Virus record (IMG/VR): IMGVR_UViG_3300021090_000112
Location: 1-22,450 of that record
DNA from: a virus
Length of the DNA stretch: 22,450 bases
Reading direction: 5' to 3' (one strand)
The notes under the pieces are model-generated. The model was not told the DNA's origin, did no database searches, and saw only the letters and a program-made list of their open reading frames with translations. Below, in pieces: positions 1-7,458 of the stretch (position 1 is its first letter; the number at the start of each line of letters is the position of its first letter). The position numbers and the translations under genes are program-made.

Positions 1-16
1 GCCGCCAATTGGCGGC
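1..16. repeat. 16-bp perfect palindrome at the window edge
   Basis: The first 16 bases, GCCGCCAATTGGCGGC, form a 6-bp GC stem around AATT. The same outer arms reappear at 6762-6777 in a hairpin that does have a T-run. Here the following bases are GGGGG and TTT rather than a clean T tract. It may be the end of a terminator for an upstream gene, or a protein site. The sequence to its left is not visible, so the role is open. Confidence 0.35.
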
Positions 17-68
17 CGGGGGTTTCAGTGGGGGGGTATCTCCAGCGGGGAGTATAGCGAGGTGACGT

Positions 69-593
69 ATGGCCGGTGAACGAGGACCACTTCCGCAGCC
101 GGCGCAGCTGCATTTGCTGCGCGGCAACCCGAGCAAGAAGCCGATGGCGGCTCTGCTCGACGAGAAGGTGCGGCCGAAGGTTGAAATCCCGGCGCCGCCG
201 GCACACCTAATACCCGAGGCTCGCGCCGAATGGGACCGCATCACCGTGCACCTCGAGCAGCTCGGACTGATTTCGCAGATAGACCGTGCGGCCCTGGCGG
301 CGTACTGCCAATCATGGGGTCGATGGGTCATGGTCGAGAAGCGGATTGCCGGGGAAAATCACGTCGATAAGAAGCACCTGGCGGGGCTGGTCGGCGACAC
401 GCCCTCCGGCTACAAGCAGATCTCGGTGCTGCTGCAGATATCGAACCGCTGTGTCGAGCAGATGGAGAAATTTCTGTCGCACTTCGGCATGTCGCCGGCG
501 GCACGCTCGCGCGTGACGGCATCGGACCCGCAGATGGCGCTGCCAGGCATCGACAAACCGCAGGAAGGCGGATGGGGAACATTCAAGCGATAG
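69..593 (+). CDS. terS: P27-family phage terminase small subunit
   Basis: A 174-residue protein that should bind the packaging site on phage DNA and recruit the large subunit. Its P27-family character shows in the N-terminal stretch with LLRGNPSKKP (about 17-26), followed by proline-rich PAPPAHLIPEARAEWDRI and then LISQIDRAALAAYCQSWGRW (about 67-86), the usual helical core. The C-terminal part contains SPAARSRV, also typical. The ATG at 69 is preceded by GAGGTGA at 59-65, a plausible ribosome site, and the length is normal for the family. The 3' end overlaps the large terminase by 22 bases in another frame, the standard TerS-TerL arrangement. Assignment rests on recognised family motifs, not on a database search. 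Confidence 0.9.
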   Translation: MAGERGPLPQPAQLHLLRGNPSKKPMAALLDEKVRPKVEIPAPPAHLIPEARAEWDRITVHLEQLGLISQIDRAALAAYCQSWGRWVMVEKRIAGENHVDKKHLAGLVGDTPSGYKQISVLLQISNRCVEQMEKFLSHFGMSPAARSRVTASDPQMALPGIDKPQEGGWGTFKR

Positions 594-2359
594 ACCATGT
601 CGCCGAGTCGATCGAATACGCGCAGGAGGTGGTGGCCGGGCTGATCCCGGCATGCAAATGGGTCAAGGCGGCATGCCGCCGACAGCTCGACGATCTCGAG
701 CGCTGTGAGAACGACGAAGCGTGGGCTTACGACTGGCGGCCCGAGCTTGCGGACCGGGTGATCCGGTTCATCGAGCTGCTGCCGCACGTCAAGGGTCCGC
801 TCGCGGGCGAGCCGATCCGGCTCGAGCGCTGGCAGAAGTTCATCCTCGCCTGCGTGTTCGGATGGATCCGCAAAGCCGACGGGCGGCGGCGATTCCGCAC
901 GGTGTACGAGGAAATTCCGCGCAAGAACGCGAAGACGACCAAGCTCGCCGGCATCGGGCTCTACATGCTCACCGCCGATGGCGAGCTCGGCGCCGAGGTT
1001 TATTCCGCCGCGACGAAGGAAGAGCAAGCGCGGATCGTGTTCGAGATCGCGCAGCAACAGGCGCGAATGGAGCCGGAATTCCGCTCGACCCTCGGCGTGG
1101 AGATATTCCGCAAGGCGCTGGTGGTGCGCGACACCGGATCCAAGTTCGTGCCGCTTGCCGCGGAGGCCGACAGCATGGACGGGCTCAACGTCAGCTGCGC
1201 GCTGATCGACGAACTGCACGCCCACAAGACGCGCGCGGTGCACGACGTGCTTGATTCGGGCACGGGCTCGCGCGCGCAGCCGCTGCTGTGGAAGATCACC
1301 ACCGCGGGGTCGAATCGCGCCGGCGTGTGCTACGACCAGCGCACCTACGGCACCAAGGTCCTCAACGCGGTGCTGAAGAGGCACGGCGGCATGGGTTACC
1401 GGGTCGAGGGCGAAGCGGTCGACGACGAGTCGTTCTTCGCGATCATCTACACGATCGACGAGGGCGACGACTATTTCGCCGAGGAGACCTGGCGCAAGGC
1501 GAACCCGAATTACGGGATATCCGTCGATCCCGAGGACCTGCAGCGCATGGCAACCGTCGCCCAGGTCCAGGCGCAGGCGCTGAACGAGTTTCTGACCAAG
1601 CGGCTCGACGTCTGGGTCAACGCAGACTCGGCGTGGATGAACATGCTCGCGTGGGAGGCCTGCGCCGACCGCGATCTCAAGGAAGAGCGCTTCGCCGGCA
1701 AGCGCTGCGTGATCGCACTCGATGCCGCGTTCAAGAAGGACCTCTTCGCGAAGGTGAAGGTGTTCCGCGAGGACGGGCACTACTACGCATTCGGCCGCTA
1801 CTACACGAACCAGGAGCAGACCGAGCAGAAGGGCAACGAGCACCTGGCGGCCTGGGTGCGTGAGGGCTGGCTTCGCACGACACCGGGCAACGTCCTCGAC
1901 ATCGAGGCGGTACGCGAGGAGATCACCGGCCGCAAGAAGCCTGACGGCAGGATCGATCTCCCCGGCGACCTGCAGCGCTTCGAGATTGCGGAGTGCTGCT
2001 TCGACCCCGCGCAGCTCACGCAGTTTTCCACCGAACTCGGCGAGCAGGGCCTGAAGATGGTCGAGATCCGGCCGACGGTGCTCAATTTCTCGCCGGCGAT
2101 GAAGGAGCTCGAGGCGCTGGTGGTGTCGAAGAGGCTCCACCACAACGGCGATCCGGTCATGGCGTGGGCGATCTCGAACGTGGTGTGCCACTTCGACGCG
2201 AAGGACAACATCTACCCGCGCAAGGACGATCCGTCGAAGAAGGACCGCACCAAGAAGATAGACCCCGCGATCGCGCTAATCATGGCGATCGCCCGAATGA
2301 TGACCGCGCCTGACGAAGGGAACATCGAGGGATGGCTCAAAAATCCGGTGACGGCCTGA
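572..2359 (+). CDS. terL: Phage terminase large subunit (ATPase and nuclease)
   Basis: A 595-residue packaging motor that translocates DNA into the prohead and cuts concatemers. The ATPase domain has a terminase-style Walker A at residues 116-123 (PRKNAKTT) and a Walker B, ALIDEL, with Asp213-Glu214. The C-terminal RNase H-like nuclease has VIALDAAFKKD, with Asp384 as the likely first metal ligand. Near the C terminus KIDPAIALIMAIARMM carries the final conserved acidic residue and helix. Length is usual for Terminase_1-type proteins. It starts inside terS (22-base overlap) and overlaps portal by 28 bases, so the three genes are almost certainly co-translated. All catalytic landmarks that can be recognised by eye are present and there is no sign of truncation. 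Confidence 0.95.
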   Translation: MGNIQAIDHVAESIEYAQEVVAGLIPACKWVKAACRRQLDDLERCENDEAWAYDWRPELADRVIRFIELLPHVKGPLAGEPIRLERWQKFILACVFGWIRKADGRRRFRTVYEEIPRKNAKTTKLAGIGLYMLTADGELGAEVYSAATKEEQARIVFEIAQQQARMEPEFRSTLGVEIFRKALVVRDTGSKFVPLAAEADSMDGLNVSCALIDELHAHKTRAVHDVLDSGTGSRAQPLLWKITTAGSNRAGVCYDQRTYGTKVLNAVLKRHGGMGYRVEGEAVDDESFFAIIYTIDEGDDYFAEETWRKANPNYGISVDPEDLQRMATVAQVQAQALNEFLTKRLDVWVNADSAWMNMLAWEACADRDLKEERFAGKRCVIALDAAFKKDLFAKVKVFREDGHYYAFGRYYTNQEQTEQKGNEHLAAWVREGWLRTTPGNVLDIEAVREEITGRKKPDGRIDLPGDLQRFEIAECCFDPAQLTQFSTELGEQGLKMVEIRPTVLNFSPAMKELEALVVSKRLHHNGDPVMAWAISNVVCHFDAKDNIYPRKDDPSKKDRTKKIDPAIALIMAIARMMTAPDEGNIEGWLKNPVTA

Positions 2360-3897
2360 GCTGGTGGCGCAATGCGCTGGTCGGGATCGGCCTGAAGGCG
2401 GCGAGCTACGGCGCGGGGCAGTCACTCACGCTCAAGGACGCAGCGCTCGGGCGGTTCTTCGGCATGCCGTCGGCGACCGGCAAGACGGTCACCGACGAGG
2501 CGGCGATCGGCATCAGCACGGTGTGGGCGTGCGTGCGGCTGCTGGCCGAGACGGTCGGCGCGATGCCGCTCGCGGTTTTCGAGCGCCAGAAGGACGGCAA
2601 CTCGAAAAAGATCGACCACCCCCTGTCGGACGTGCTGATCGGGTCGCCGAATTCCGACATGACCAGCCAGGAGTTCCGGGAAGCCAAGACGGCGAACCTG
2701 GCCATGCGGGGCAATGCCTATTCGCTCAAGGAAGTGGCGGGGAACGGCGATGTCAGCTCGCTCTACCCCATTCCGGCCGCCGACGTCGAGCCTAAACGCG
2801 AACGCGACGGCTCGATTGTCTTCCGCGTCAACGACCGCGGCCGCTGGGAGACCCTGCCGCAGGAGAAGATCTGGCACTGGAAGGGATTCGGCTTCAACGG
2901 GGTGACCGGCCTCTCGCCGCTCGCCTATGCACGGGAATCGATGGGGCTTGCGCTCGCAAGCGAGGAATTCGGCGCGCGCCTGTTCGCGAACGGCGCATCG
3001 GTTTCGGCGATTCTCAGCATCCCGGGATGGTTGAAGCCCGACCAGCGCGAGATTGCCAAGAAAAATCTCGACGAACTCGCCAGCGGCATGCGCACCCACA
3101 AGCCGACGCTGCTCGAGGGCGGCATGGAACTGAAAGGGGGGATTTTCCCGCCCGAGGACCTGCAATTCCTGCAATTGAGGCAGTTCAGCGTGCGCGATTT
3201 GTGCCGGTTCTACCGCATTGACCCGCACATGGTCGGCGACCTCGAGCGGGCGACGCACAACAACATCGAGCAGCTCTCGCTCGAGTTCGTGATGTACACG
3301 ATCATGCCCTACCTCACGCGGGTGGAGGCCTCGGCCGCGAAATGGCTGCTGAAGCCGGGCGATCGCAGCCGGTTTTTCCTCCGCTTCAATTTTGAAGGCC
3401 TGCTGCGCGCGGACTCAGTCGCGCGGGCCCAGCTCTACTCGATCCTGCTGCAGAACGGGGTCTTCAACCGCAACGATGTGCGGGCGCTGGAGAATCGCAA
3501 CCGCAGCGACGCCGCGGGCATGGACGACTACACCGTGCAGTCGAACATGGCGCTGATCCAGATGCTCGAGGCGCTGGTGGCGTCAAAAAACACGGGAGCC
3601 AAAGGCGACCAACCGACCAATATCTCGGTGAATCCGATGCTCGGCGTGACCCTGCCGGATTCGATGCGCCACAACGTCAAGCACGACGTGGAAATATCGG
3701 GGCTCAAGGACCTGGCCGGCCAGGTCGCGGCCTCGGTGAGGCAGGCCGAACGGTTGTTCCAGTCGCTGGTCTCGGCGCAGGAACGCTTCGACCTGGGCTT
3801 CACGGACCTCGCCAAGCGGGCGGACCGGCCGCGCCGCGCCGTTTTCGACCGAGACGGAAACCCCATCGGCACGGAGCCGGTGGAAAGCCTGCATTGA
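2332..3897 (+). CDS. HK97-family portal protein
   Basis: A 521-residue portal subunit that would form the ring at one head vertex through which DNA passes and to which the tail connects. Family hallmarks are AIGISTVWACVRLLAETVGAMPL in the N-terminal third, HPLSDVLIGSPNSDMTSQEF, and the clip-region signature FYRIDPHMVGDL at residues 293-304 followed by THNNIEQLSLEFV and TIMPYLTRVE. The C-terminal about 100 residues are more variable and end in a basic segment, slightly longer than many HK97 portals. The ATG lies inside the 3' end of the large terminase. The adjacent order TerS, TerL, portal supports the call. It then leads, unusually, into five accessory genes before the protease. Confidence 0.95.
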   Translation: MAQKSGDGLSWWRNALVGIGLKAASYGAGQSLTLKDAALGRFFGMPSATGKTVTDEAAIGISTVWACVRLLAETVGAMPLAVFERQKDGNSKKIDHPLSDVLIGSPNSDMTSQEFREAKTANLAMRGNAYSLKEVAGNGDVSSLYPIPAADVEPKRERDGSIVFRVNDRGRWETLPQEKIWHWKGFGFNGVTGLSPLAYARESMGLALASEEFGARLFANGASVSAILSIPGWLKPDQREIAKKNLDELASGMRTHKPTLLEGGMELKGGIFPPEDLQFLQLRQFSVRDLCRFYRIDPHMVGDLERATHNNIEQLSLEFVMYTIMPYLTRVEASAAKWLLKPGDRSRFFLRFNFEGLLRADSVARAQLYSILLQNGVFNRNDVRALENRNRSDAAGMDDYTVQSNMALIQMLEALVASKNTGAKGDQPTNISVNPMLGVTLPDSMRHNVKHDVEISGLKDLAGQVAASVRQAERLFQSLVSAQERFDLGFTDLAKRADRPRRAVFDRDGNPIGTEPVESLH

Positions 3898-3911
3898 AAA
3901 GGAACTGACAC

Positions 3912-4319
3912 ATGGCCATTCAGCTATCGGTGAGGGTGCGCAACGCCCGGCTTGACGTAATCGAGTCGGACATGGGGGCGACGCCCATCGTGGAGCTCCG
4001 CAGCGGCGCCCAGCCCGCCAATTGCGCCGCCGCGGGCAGCGGCACGCTGCTCGCGCAGTCCGCGCTGCCCGCGGACTGGCTCGCGGCGGCGAGCGGCGGC
4101 ACCAAGGCCAAGGCCGGCACCTGGACGCTCACCGGGCTCGCGGGCGGGGACATCGGGCACTTCCGCATCTATCGCCCCGGCAGCCCCTCGGAATGCGACA
4201 TGCAGGGCAGCGTGACCGCCACCGGCGGCGGCGGCGACATGACGGTGGACAACATCACGATCGCCCTGGCGCAGATCTGCACGGTCAATACGTTCGTGCT
4301 GACGGACGGCAACGCGTAA
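3912..4319 (+). CDS. Phage protein of unknown function, 135 aa (possible virion accessory)
   Basis: A 135-residue protein starting at an ATG preceded by AAAAGGAACT, a fair ribosome site. It begins MAIQLSVRVRNARLDVIE, has the segment GATPIVELRSG, is rich in Ala, Gly and Thr, and is predicted by eye to be mostly beta strand. There is no signal peptide, membrane segment or catalytic motif. Proteins with this general opening are common beside head genes in phages of Proteobacteria but have no firm role that I know of. Position between portal and protease, together with beta-rich low-complexity sequence, is consistent with a head decoration or virion accessory protein; that is inference only. A 35-base gap separates it from the next gene. 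Confidence 0.65.
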   Translation: MAIQLSVRVRNARLDVIESDMGATPIVELRSGAQPANCAAAGSGTLLAQSALPADWLAAASGGTKAKAGTWTLTGLAGGDIGHFRIYRPGSPSECDMQGSVTATGGGGDMTVDNITIALAQICTVNTFVLTDGNA

Positions 4320-4354
4320 ACAGCGGCTGACGCGTTGATTCTCCGCGCCCACCA

Positions 4355-5293
4355 ATGAGACTATTCACACGTAAACCCCGGCTCTTGTTGCCGCAGTTCC
4401 GGCCGCTGCCCCCGCGTCGGGAGCGCGGCCTGCTGTCCCCCTTCGCCTGCGGTTTCGGCAAGGTCGTCACGAACTACAGCGCGCCCTCCACCACGCCCGG
4501 CACCTCGATCACGCCGGGGACCAGCGACGCGATGGGGAGCTTTACGGAATTCATCAGCGACACGCTGGTGACGGATGACTGCTACGGCATCTGGCTCAAC
4601 TTCCACACAAGCAATGCCAGCGCACAAGCCCGGCCGATACTGGTTGATATCGGGGCTGATCCTGCCGGCGGCACTTCGTACGGCGTCATCATCCCGAATC
4701 TGAACGCGGCGTGCGCGTGGACGTGGAGCAACGCGGCGGCGCCTGCTGGTCACTTTTATTATTTTCCGCTGTTCATCAAAGCGGGAACCGCGCTGGCGGC
4801 GCGGGCGCAGGTGGGGAACACGACGGCGCTCACGTTGCGCGTGGTTGCCCGGCTGTTCGCCAAGCCCAAGCGCCCCGAACTGCTGCGGTGCGGGGCTTAC
4901 GTCGACGCCATCGGGATCGACGCCGCGAACTCGCGCGGCACGGCGATCACCCCGGGGGCGTCCTCCGGGGAAGGCGCGGCGTGGGTATCGCTCGGCACCC
5001 TGCCGCGCCCCGCCTGGTGGTTTCAGGCCGGATTTTCGGTGGACGACAGCACGATGACAGCGGGGGCGATGAATCTCGACATATACACCGGGGACGCATC
5101 CAACAAGGTGCCAATCATCTCCGATATGGCTTTCTTCACCGGCGGCTCGGAGATCATTTCCGGTGAGATCTACAACTCGATGGACGCTCACCAGGAATTA
5201 GCGAGCGGGGCCGAGTTGTTTGCCCGCGCCAGCTTCAGCGGCTCACCGGTGGACAGCAACAACAGCGCGATGGCCTACGCGCTCGGAGGCTGA
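4355..5293 (+). CDS. Phage virion-like protein with duplicated halves, 312 aa
   Basis: A 312-residue protein with a basic Pro/Arg-rich first 30 residues and then two similar halves. The first contains TTPGTSITPGTSDAMGSFTEF and the second SRGTAITPGASSGEGAAWVSLG, each followed by a beta-rich block with an aromatic-rich strand (YGIWLNFH and WWFQAGFS). This suggests two copies of one beta-sandwich-like domain. No enzyme motif is seen. The start is uncertain: no good ribosome site precedes ATG 4355, although the reading frame is clearly used. A GGAGG at 5285-5289, within its own 3' end, serves the next gene. The context favours a structural or decoration protein. Function is not known to me. Confidence 0.65.
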   Translation: MRLFTRKPRLLLPQFRPLPPRRERGLLSPFACGFGKVVTNYSAPSTTPGTSITPGTSDAMGSFTEFISDTLVTDDCYGIWLNFHTSNASAQARPILVDIGADPAGGTSYGVIIPNLNAACAWTWSNAAAPAGHFYYFPLFIKAGTALAARAQVGNTTALTLRVVARLFAKPKRPELLRCGAYVDAIGIDAANSRGTAITPGASSGEGAAWVSLGTLPRPAWWFQAGFSVDDSTMTAGAMNLDIYTGDASNKVPIISDMAFFTGGSEIISGEIYNSMDAHQELASGAELFARASFSGSPVDSNNSAMAYALGG

Positions 5294-5295
5294 TC

Positions 5296-5643
5296 GTGGC
5301 GATTACGGCAGCGTTCGAAAGCTCCGAGACCGTCGGAACCACCGAGCATTCGCTGGTGACAGACACCGCCGGGCCGGACGCGGAAACGTCCGATGGCGTG
5401 TTCCAGGCGTTCCTCGACCTGATGGCGCTCGCGGCGGGTGATGAGTATCAATTCCGCGTCTACGAAAAAGTGCTCGCCGCCGGGACGCAGCGAGTCGTTT
5501 ATGAGGCGCGCTTCCTGGGGGCGCAATCGCCCCCGGTGTATGTCACTCCCTGCCTCATCCTGATGCACGGCTGGGACATGACGATGGACAAGATCGCGGG
5601 CACTGACCGCAACATCGACTGGTCAATCCGCAAGATTTCCTGA
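5296..5643 (+). CDS. Small phage protein of unknown function, 115 aa
   Basis: A 115-residue protein with a GTG start at 5296, set by GGAGG at 5285-5289 with a 6-base spacer. It opens MAITAAFESSETVGTTEHSL and reads as a small soluble beta-rich protein with EYQFRVYEKVLAAGTQRVVYEARF in the centre. Its stop TGA shares bases with the next ATG (TGATG), so translation is coupled. I recognise no catalytic motif. Proteins of this size in this position occur in many phages of Proteobacteria and are usually annotated as hypothetical. Confidence 0.7.
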   Translation: MAITAAFESSETVGTTEHSLVTDTAGPDAETSDGVFQAFLDLMALAAGDEYQFRVYEKVLAAGTQRVVYEARFLGAQSPPVYVTPCLILMHGWDMTMDKIAGTDRNIDWSIRKIS

Positions 5644-5858
5644 TGGCGATCACCGTCTACACGCGCACGCTGCCGAACCTGCTCCCGGCGACGCGCAGGG
5701 CAACGTATCGTCGCCTCATATTGCTGCTCGACCACATCGAAGGCTTCGGCATCGACCTGATTGGTTTCAGCATAGACATTCCGACGCGGGTGGTGACGAT
5801 CACGCTCACCGATCCGATCCCGGCGGATAATGTCGCGCACCTGGACCTCGGCCCGTGA
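5643..5858 (+). CDS. Small phage protein of unknown function, 71 aa
   Basis: A 71-residue protein starting at ATG 5643, which overlaps the stop of the previous gene by one base. It ends in a GTGA overlap with the next gene. A basic N-terminal half (RTLPNLLPATRRATYRRL) is followed by a short beta-rich tail. Codon use matches the neighbours, and the double overlap makes it a credible gene despite its length. No function can be read from the sequence. It may form part of the accessory virion set that runs from 3912 to 6736. Confidence 0.6.
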   Translation: MAITVYTRTLPNLLPATRRATYRRLILLLDHIEGFGIDLIGFSIDIPTRVVTITLTDPIPADNVAHLDLGP

Positions 5859-6736
5859 GCTCGTGGGTATGGCAGCCGCTGCTGCCGGCGGCGGCGCAGA
5901 GTCAGGCGGATTCCGGCGGCATCAACGCCGACCTGGCAGCGACGCTCGGCGCGCTGACGAGCTCGGCGGCAGGCACGCTGGCGATCCAGGCGGATCTCGC
6001 GAAAACGCTCGGCGCCGTCACCCTGTCGTCGGCGACGGTGCTGGCGATCCGGACGGACCTCGCGAAGACATTCGGGGCCGTCACGCTGTCGTCGGCGACG
6101 GTGCTGGCGATCCGGGCGGACCTCGCGAAGACGCTCGGAGAGCTGACGCTCTCCGCCACCGGCACGATCGCGGATCCCGGCGCCATCAACGCCGACATGG
6201 CAGCGACGCTCGGCGCGCTGACGAGCTCGGCGGCGGGCACGCTGGCGATCCGGGCGGACCTCGCGAAAACGCTCGGCGCCGTCACGCTGTCCTCGGCGAC
6301 GGTGCTGGCGATCCAGGCGGACCTCGCGAAAACGCTAGGGGCCGTCACCCTGTCCTCGGCGACGGTGCTGGCGATCCGGGCGGACCTCGCGAAGACGCTC
6401 GGCGCGCTGACGCTGTCCGCGACCGGCAATACCGGCGCGCCGCGCACGGCGAATCTCGCGGTCACGCTGGGGGCGTTGACGCTCGCGGCGGCCGCGAGCG
6501 TTCCCGCGGCGGAAGCGGCGGCCGTGGCGGGTGTGAGCGGCGGGGTGGTTTCCAAGAAGCGGCGCCGCAGGCGGCAGCCGATGTTCAGCATGCAGGACGC
6601 GATCATCCTGCCGCGGATCACCGCGAATCTCGCGGCCACGCTGGACGACATGAAGCTCGTGGCCGAATGCACGATAGCCGAATCGCTGAAGCAGACGCGG
6701 CGCCGCCGCACGATCACCCTGCTGATGATGGACTGA
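5855..6736 (+). CDS. Repeat protein with 21-residue units (possible virion fibre or decoration)
   Basis: A 293-residue protein starting at GTG 5855, in a GTGA overlap with the gene before it. From about residue 25 to 220 it consists of tandem 21-residue units of the form xDLAKTLGAVTLSSATVLAI, about nine copies. A last divergent copy, ANLAATLDDMKL, sits near the C terminus after a basic linker (KKRRRRRQP). Units alternate with longer ones ending LSATGTIADPGAIN and LSATGNTGAPRT, so that four units make an 88-residue (264-bp) higher-order repeat present twice, from residues 26 and 114. Similar LxATLxxLTLSATG repeats are familiar in uncharacterised phage structural proteins. The strand-like repeats suggest an elongated beta-solenoid or fibre; that is inference. 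Confidence 0.7.
   Translation: MSSWVWQPLLPAAAQSQADSGGINADLAATLGALTSSAAGTLAIQADLAKTLGAVTLSSATVLAIRTDLAKTFGAVTLSSATVLAIRADLAKTLGELTLSATGTIADPGAINADMAATLGALTSSAAGTLAIRADLAKTLGAVTLSSATVLAIQADLAKTLGAVTLSSATVLAIRADLAKTLGALTLSATGNTGAPRTANLAVTLGALTLAAAASVPAAEAAAVAGVSGGVVSKKRRRRRQPMFSMQDAIILPRITANLAATLDDMKLVAECTIAESLKQTRRRRTITLLMMD
5930..6457 (+). repeat. Tandem 63-bp repeats with a duplicated 264-bp higher-order unit
   Basis: The coding repeat is also strong at DNA level. The block beginning GACCTGGCAGCGACGCTC at 5930 recurs, almost unchanged, 264 bases later at 6194. Inside each block are three 63-bp units and one 75-bp unit. The near identity of third codon positions points to recent duplication by recombination or slippage rather than protein-level selection alone. 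All unit lengths are multiples of three, so copy-number change keeps the frame. Confidence 0.9.
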
Positions 6737-6738
6737 AA

Positions 6739-6760
6739 TACTGAGTGCTCAGTGCCGAGT
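6739..6760 (+). repeat. Degenerate GTGCTGA-type heptamer copies
   Basis: Immediately after the stop of the repeat protein lie about three imperfect heptamers (ACTGAGT, GCTCAGT, GCCGAGT). They match the 7-bp family found at gene junctions between 11232 and 16933. This is the only member before the cargo block and it abuts a terminator hairpin. Confidence 0.6.
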
Positions 6761-6761
6761 G

Positions 6762-6783
6762 GCCGCCACGTGGCGGCTTTTTT
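6762..6783 (+). terminator. Rho-independent terminator after the accessory genes
   Basis: GCCGCC-ACGT-GGCGGC (6762-6777) folds into a 6-bp all-GC stem with a four-base loop and is followed by six T (6778-6783). It lies between the stop at 6736 and the protease start at 6798, so it could reduce read-through into the head maturation genes or separate two transcripts. Confidence 0.75.
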
Positions 6784-6797
6784 ATGGGGATTCCACG

Positions 6798-7445
6798 ATG
6801 AAAACACGCGACCTGAAGCTGGAGATCAAGGCGCTCGACGAGCGCGGCGAATTCGAGGGCTATGCCTCGGTGTTCGGCAACGTGGACGAAGGCCAGGACG
6901 TGATCCTGCCCGGCGCGTTCAAGGAATTCGTCAAGACGCGCGACGGCAAGACGCTGGTGCTCTACCAGCACCGCCTGGGCGAGCCGATCGGCAAGGCGGA
7001 CGTGGACCAGGACGAGAAGGGCCTGAGCTTCCACGGGCAGCTCGTCATGGAGGACCCGGTCGCGCGCAAGGCGCACACGCACATGAAGGCGGGGACGCTG
7101 GACGGCATGTCGATCGGGTTCGACGTGCTGCGGGGCGGCGCCGAGTTCACGGATGACGGCACCCGCGTGCTGAAGGCTCTCAAGCTGTGGGAGATCAGCG
7201 TGGTGACCTTCGGCATGAACCCGCTCGCCCGGATCGAGGCCGTGAAGCGCGCCGGCCAGATCTCGACGATCAGAGAATATGAGGACCTGCTTCGGGACGA
7301 ATGCGGGTTTTCAAACGCCCAGGCGAAGCTGCTCGCCGCGGGCGGATGGAAGGCGTTGCAAGCCGCTCGGGACGAGCCAGGCGAAGCCGGCGCCGCGCAG
7401 TCGTTGCTGGACTACCTCCGCAACGTGGCCAATCCCAAAACCTGA
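6798..7445 (+). CDS. HK97-family prohead protease (peptidase U35)
   Basis: A 215-residue maturation serine protease that cleaves scaffold and capsid N-terminal domains inside the prohead. The opening LKLEIKALDERGEFEGYASVFGNVDEGQDVILPGAF is the standard family N terminus. The catalytic residues are visible: His58 in LVLYQHRLGEPIG, Ser105 in LDGMSIGF, and the conserved LWEISVVTFGMNPLA block with Glu132. ATG 6798 was chosen over an in-frame upstream start at 6759 because homologous proteins begin at this point and the upstream codons would read through the terminator hairpin. GGGGAT at 6785-6790 can act as ribosome site. The gene is directly upstream of the capsid gene, as expected. The C-terminal 50 residues are less conserved. 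Confidence 0.93.
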   Translation: MKTRDLKLEIKALDERGEFEGYASVFGNVDEGQDVILPGAFKEFVKTRDGKTLVLYQHRLGEPIGKADVDQDEKGLSFHGQLVMEDPVARKAHTHMKAGTLDGMSIGFDVLRGGAEFTDDGTRVLKALKLWEISVVTFGMNPLARIEAVKRAGQISTIREYEDLLRDECGFSNAQAKLLAAGGWKALQAARDEPGEAGAAQSLLDYLRNVANPKT

Positions 7446-7458
7446 CAAGGAATCCATC

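Noticed and set aside
410-2191. 593-codon open frame on the minus strand opposite the large terminase
   Set aside because: GC-rich codon bias keeps the opposite frame open; the product is Arg/Leu/Val-rich with no motif, while the + strand encodes a complete terminase.
5830-6807. Long frames on both strands overlapping the 21-residue repeat protein
   Set aside because: The 63-bp repeats contain no stop in several frames, so every frame stays open; only the GTGA-coupled frame at 5855 gives hydrophobic, structured repeats.
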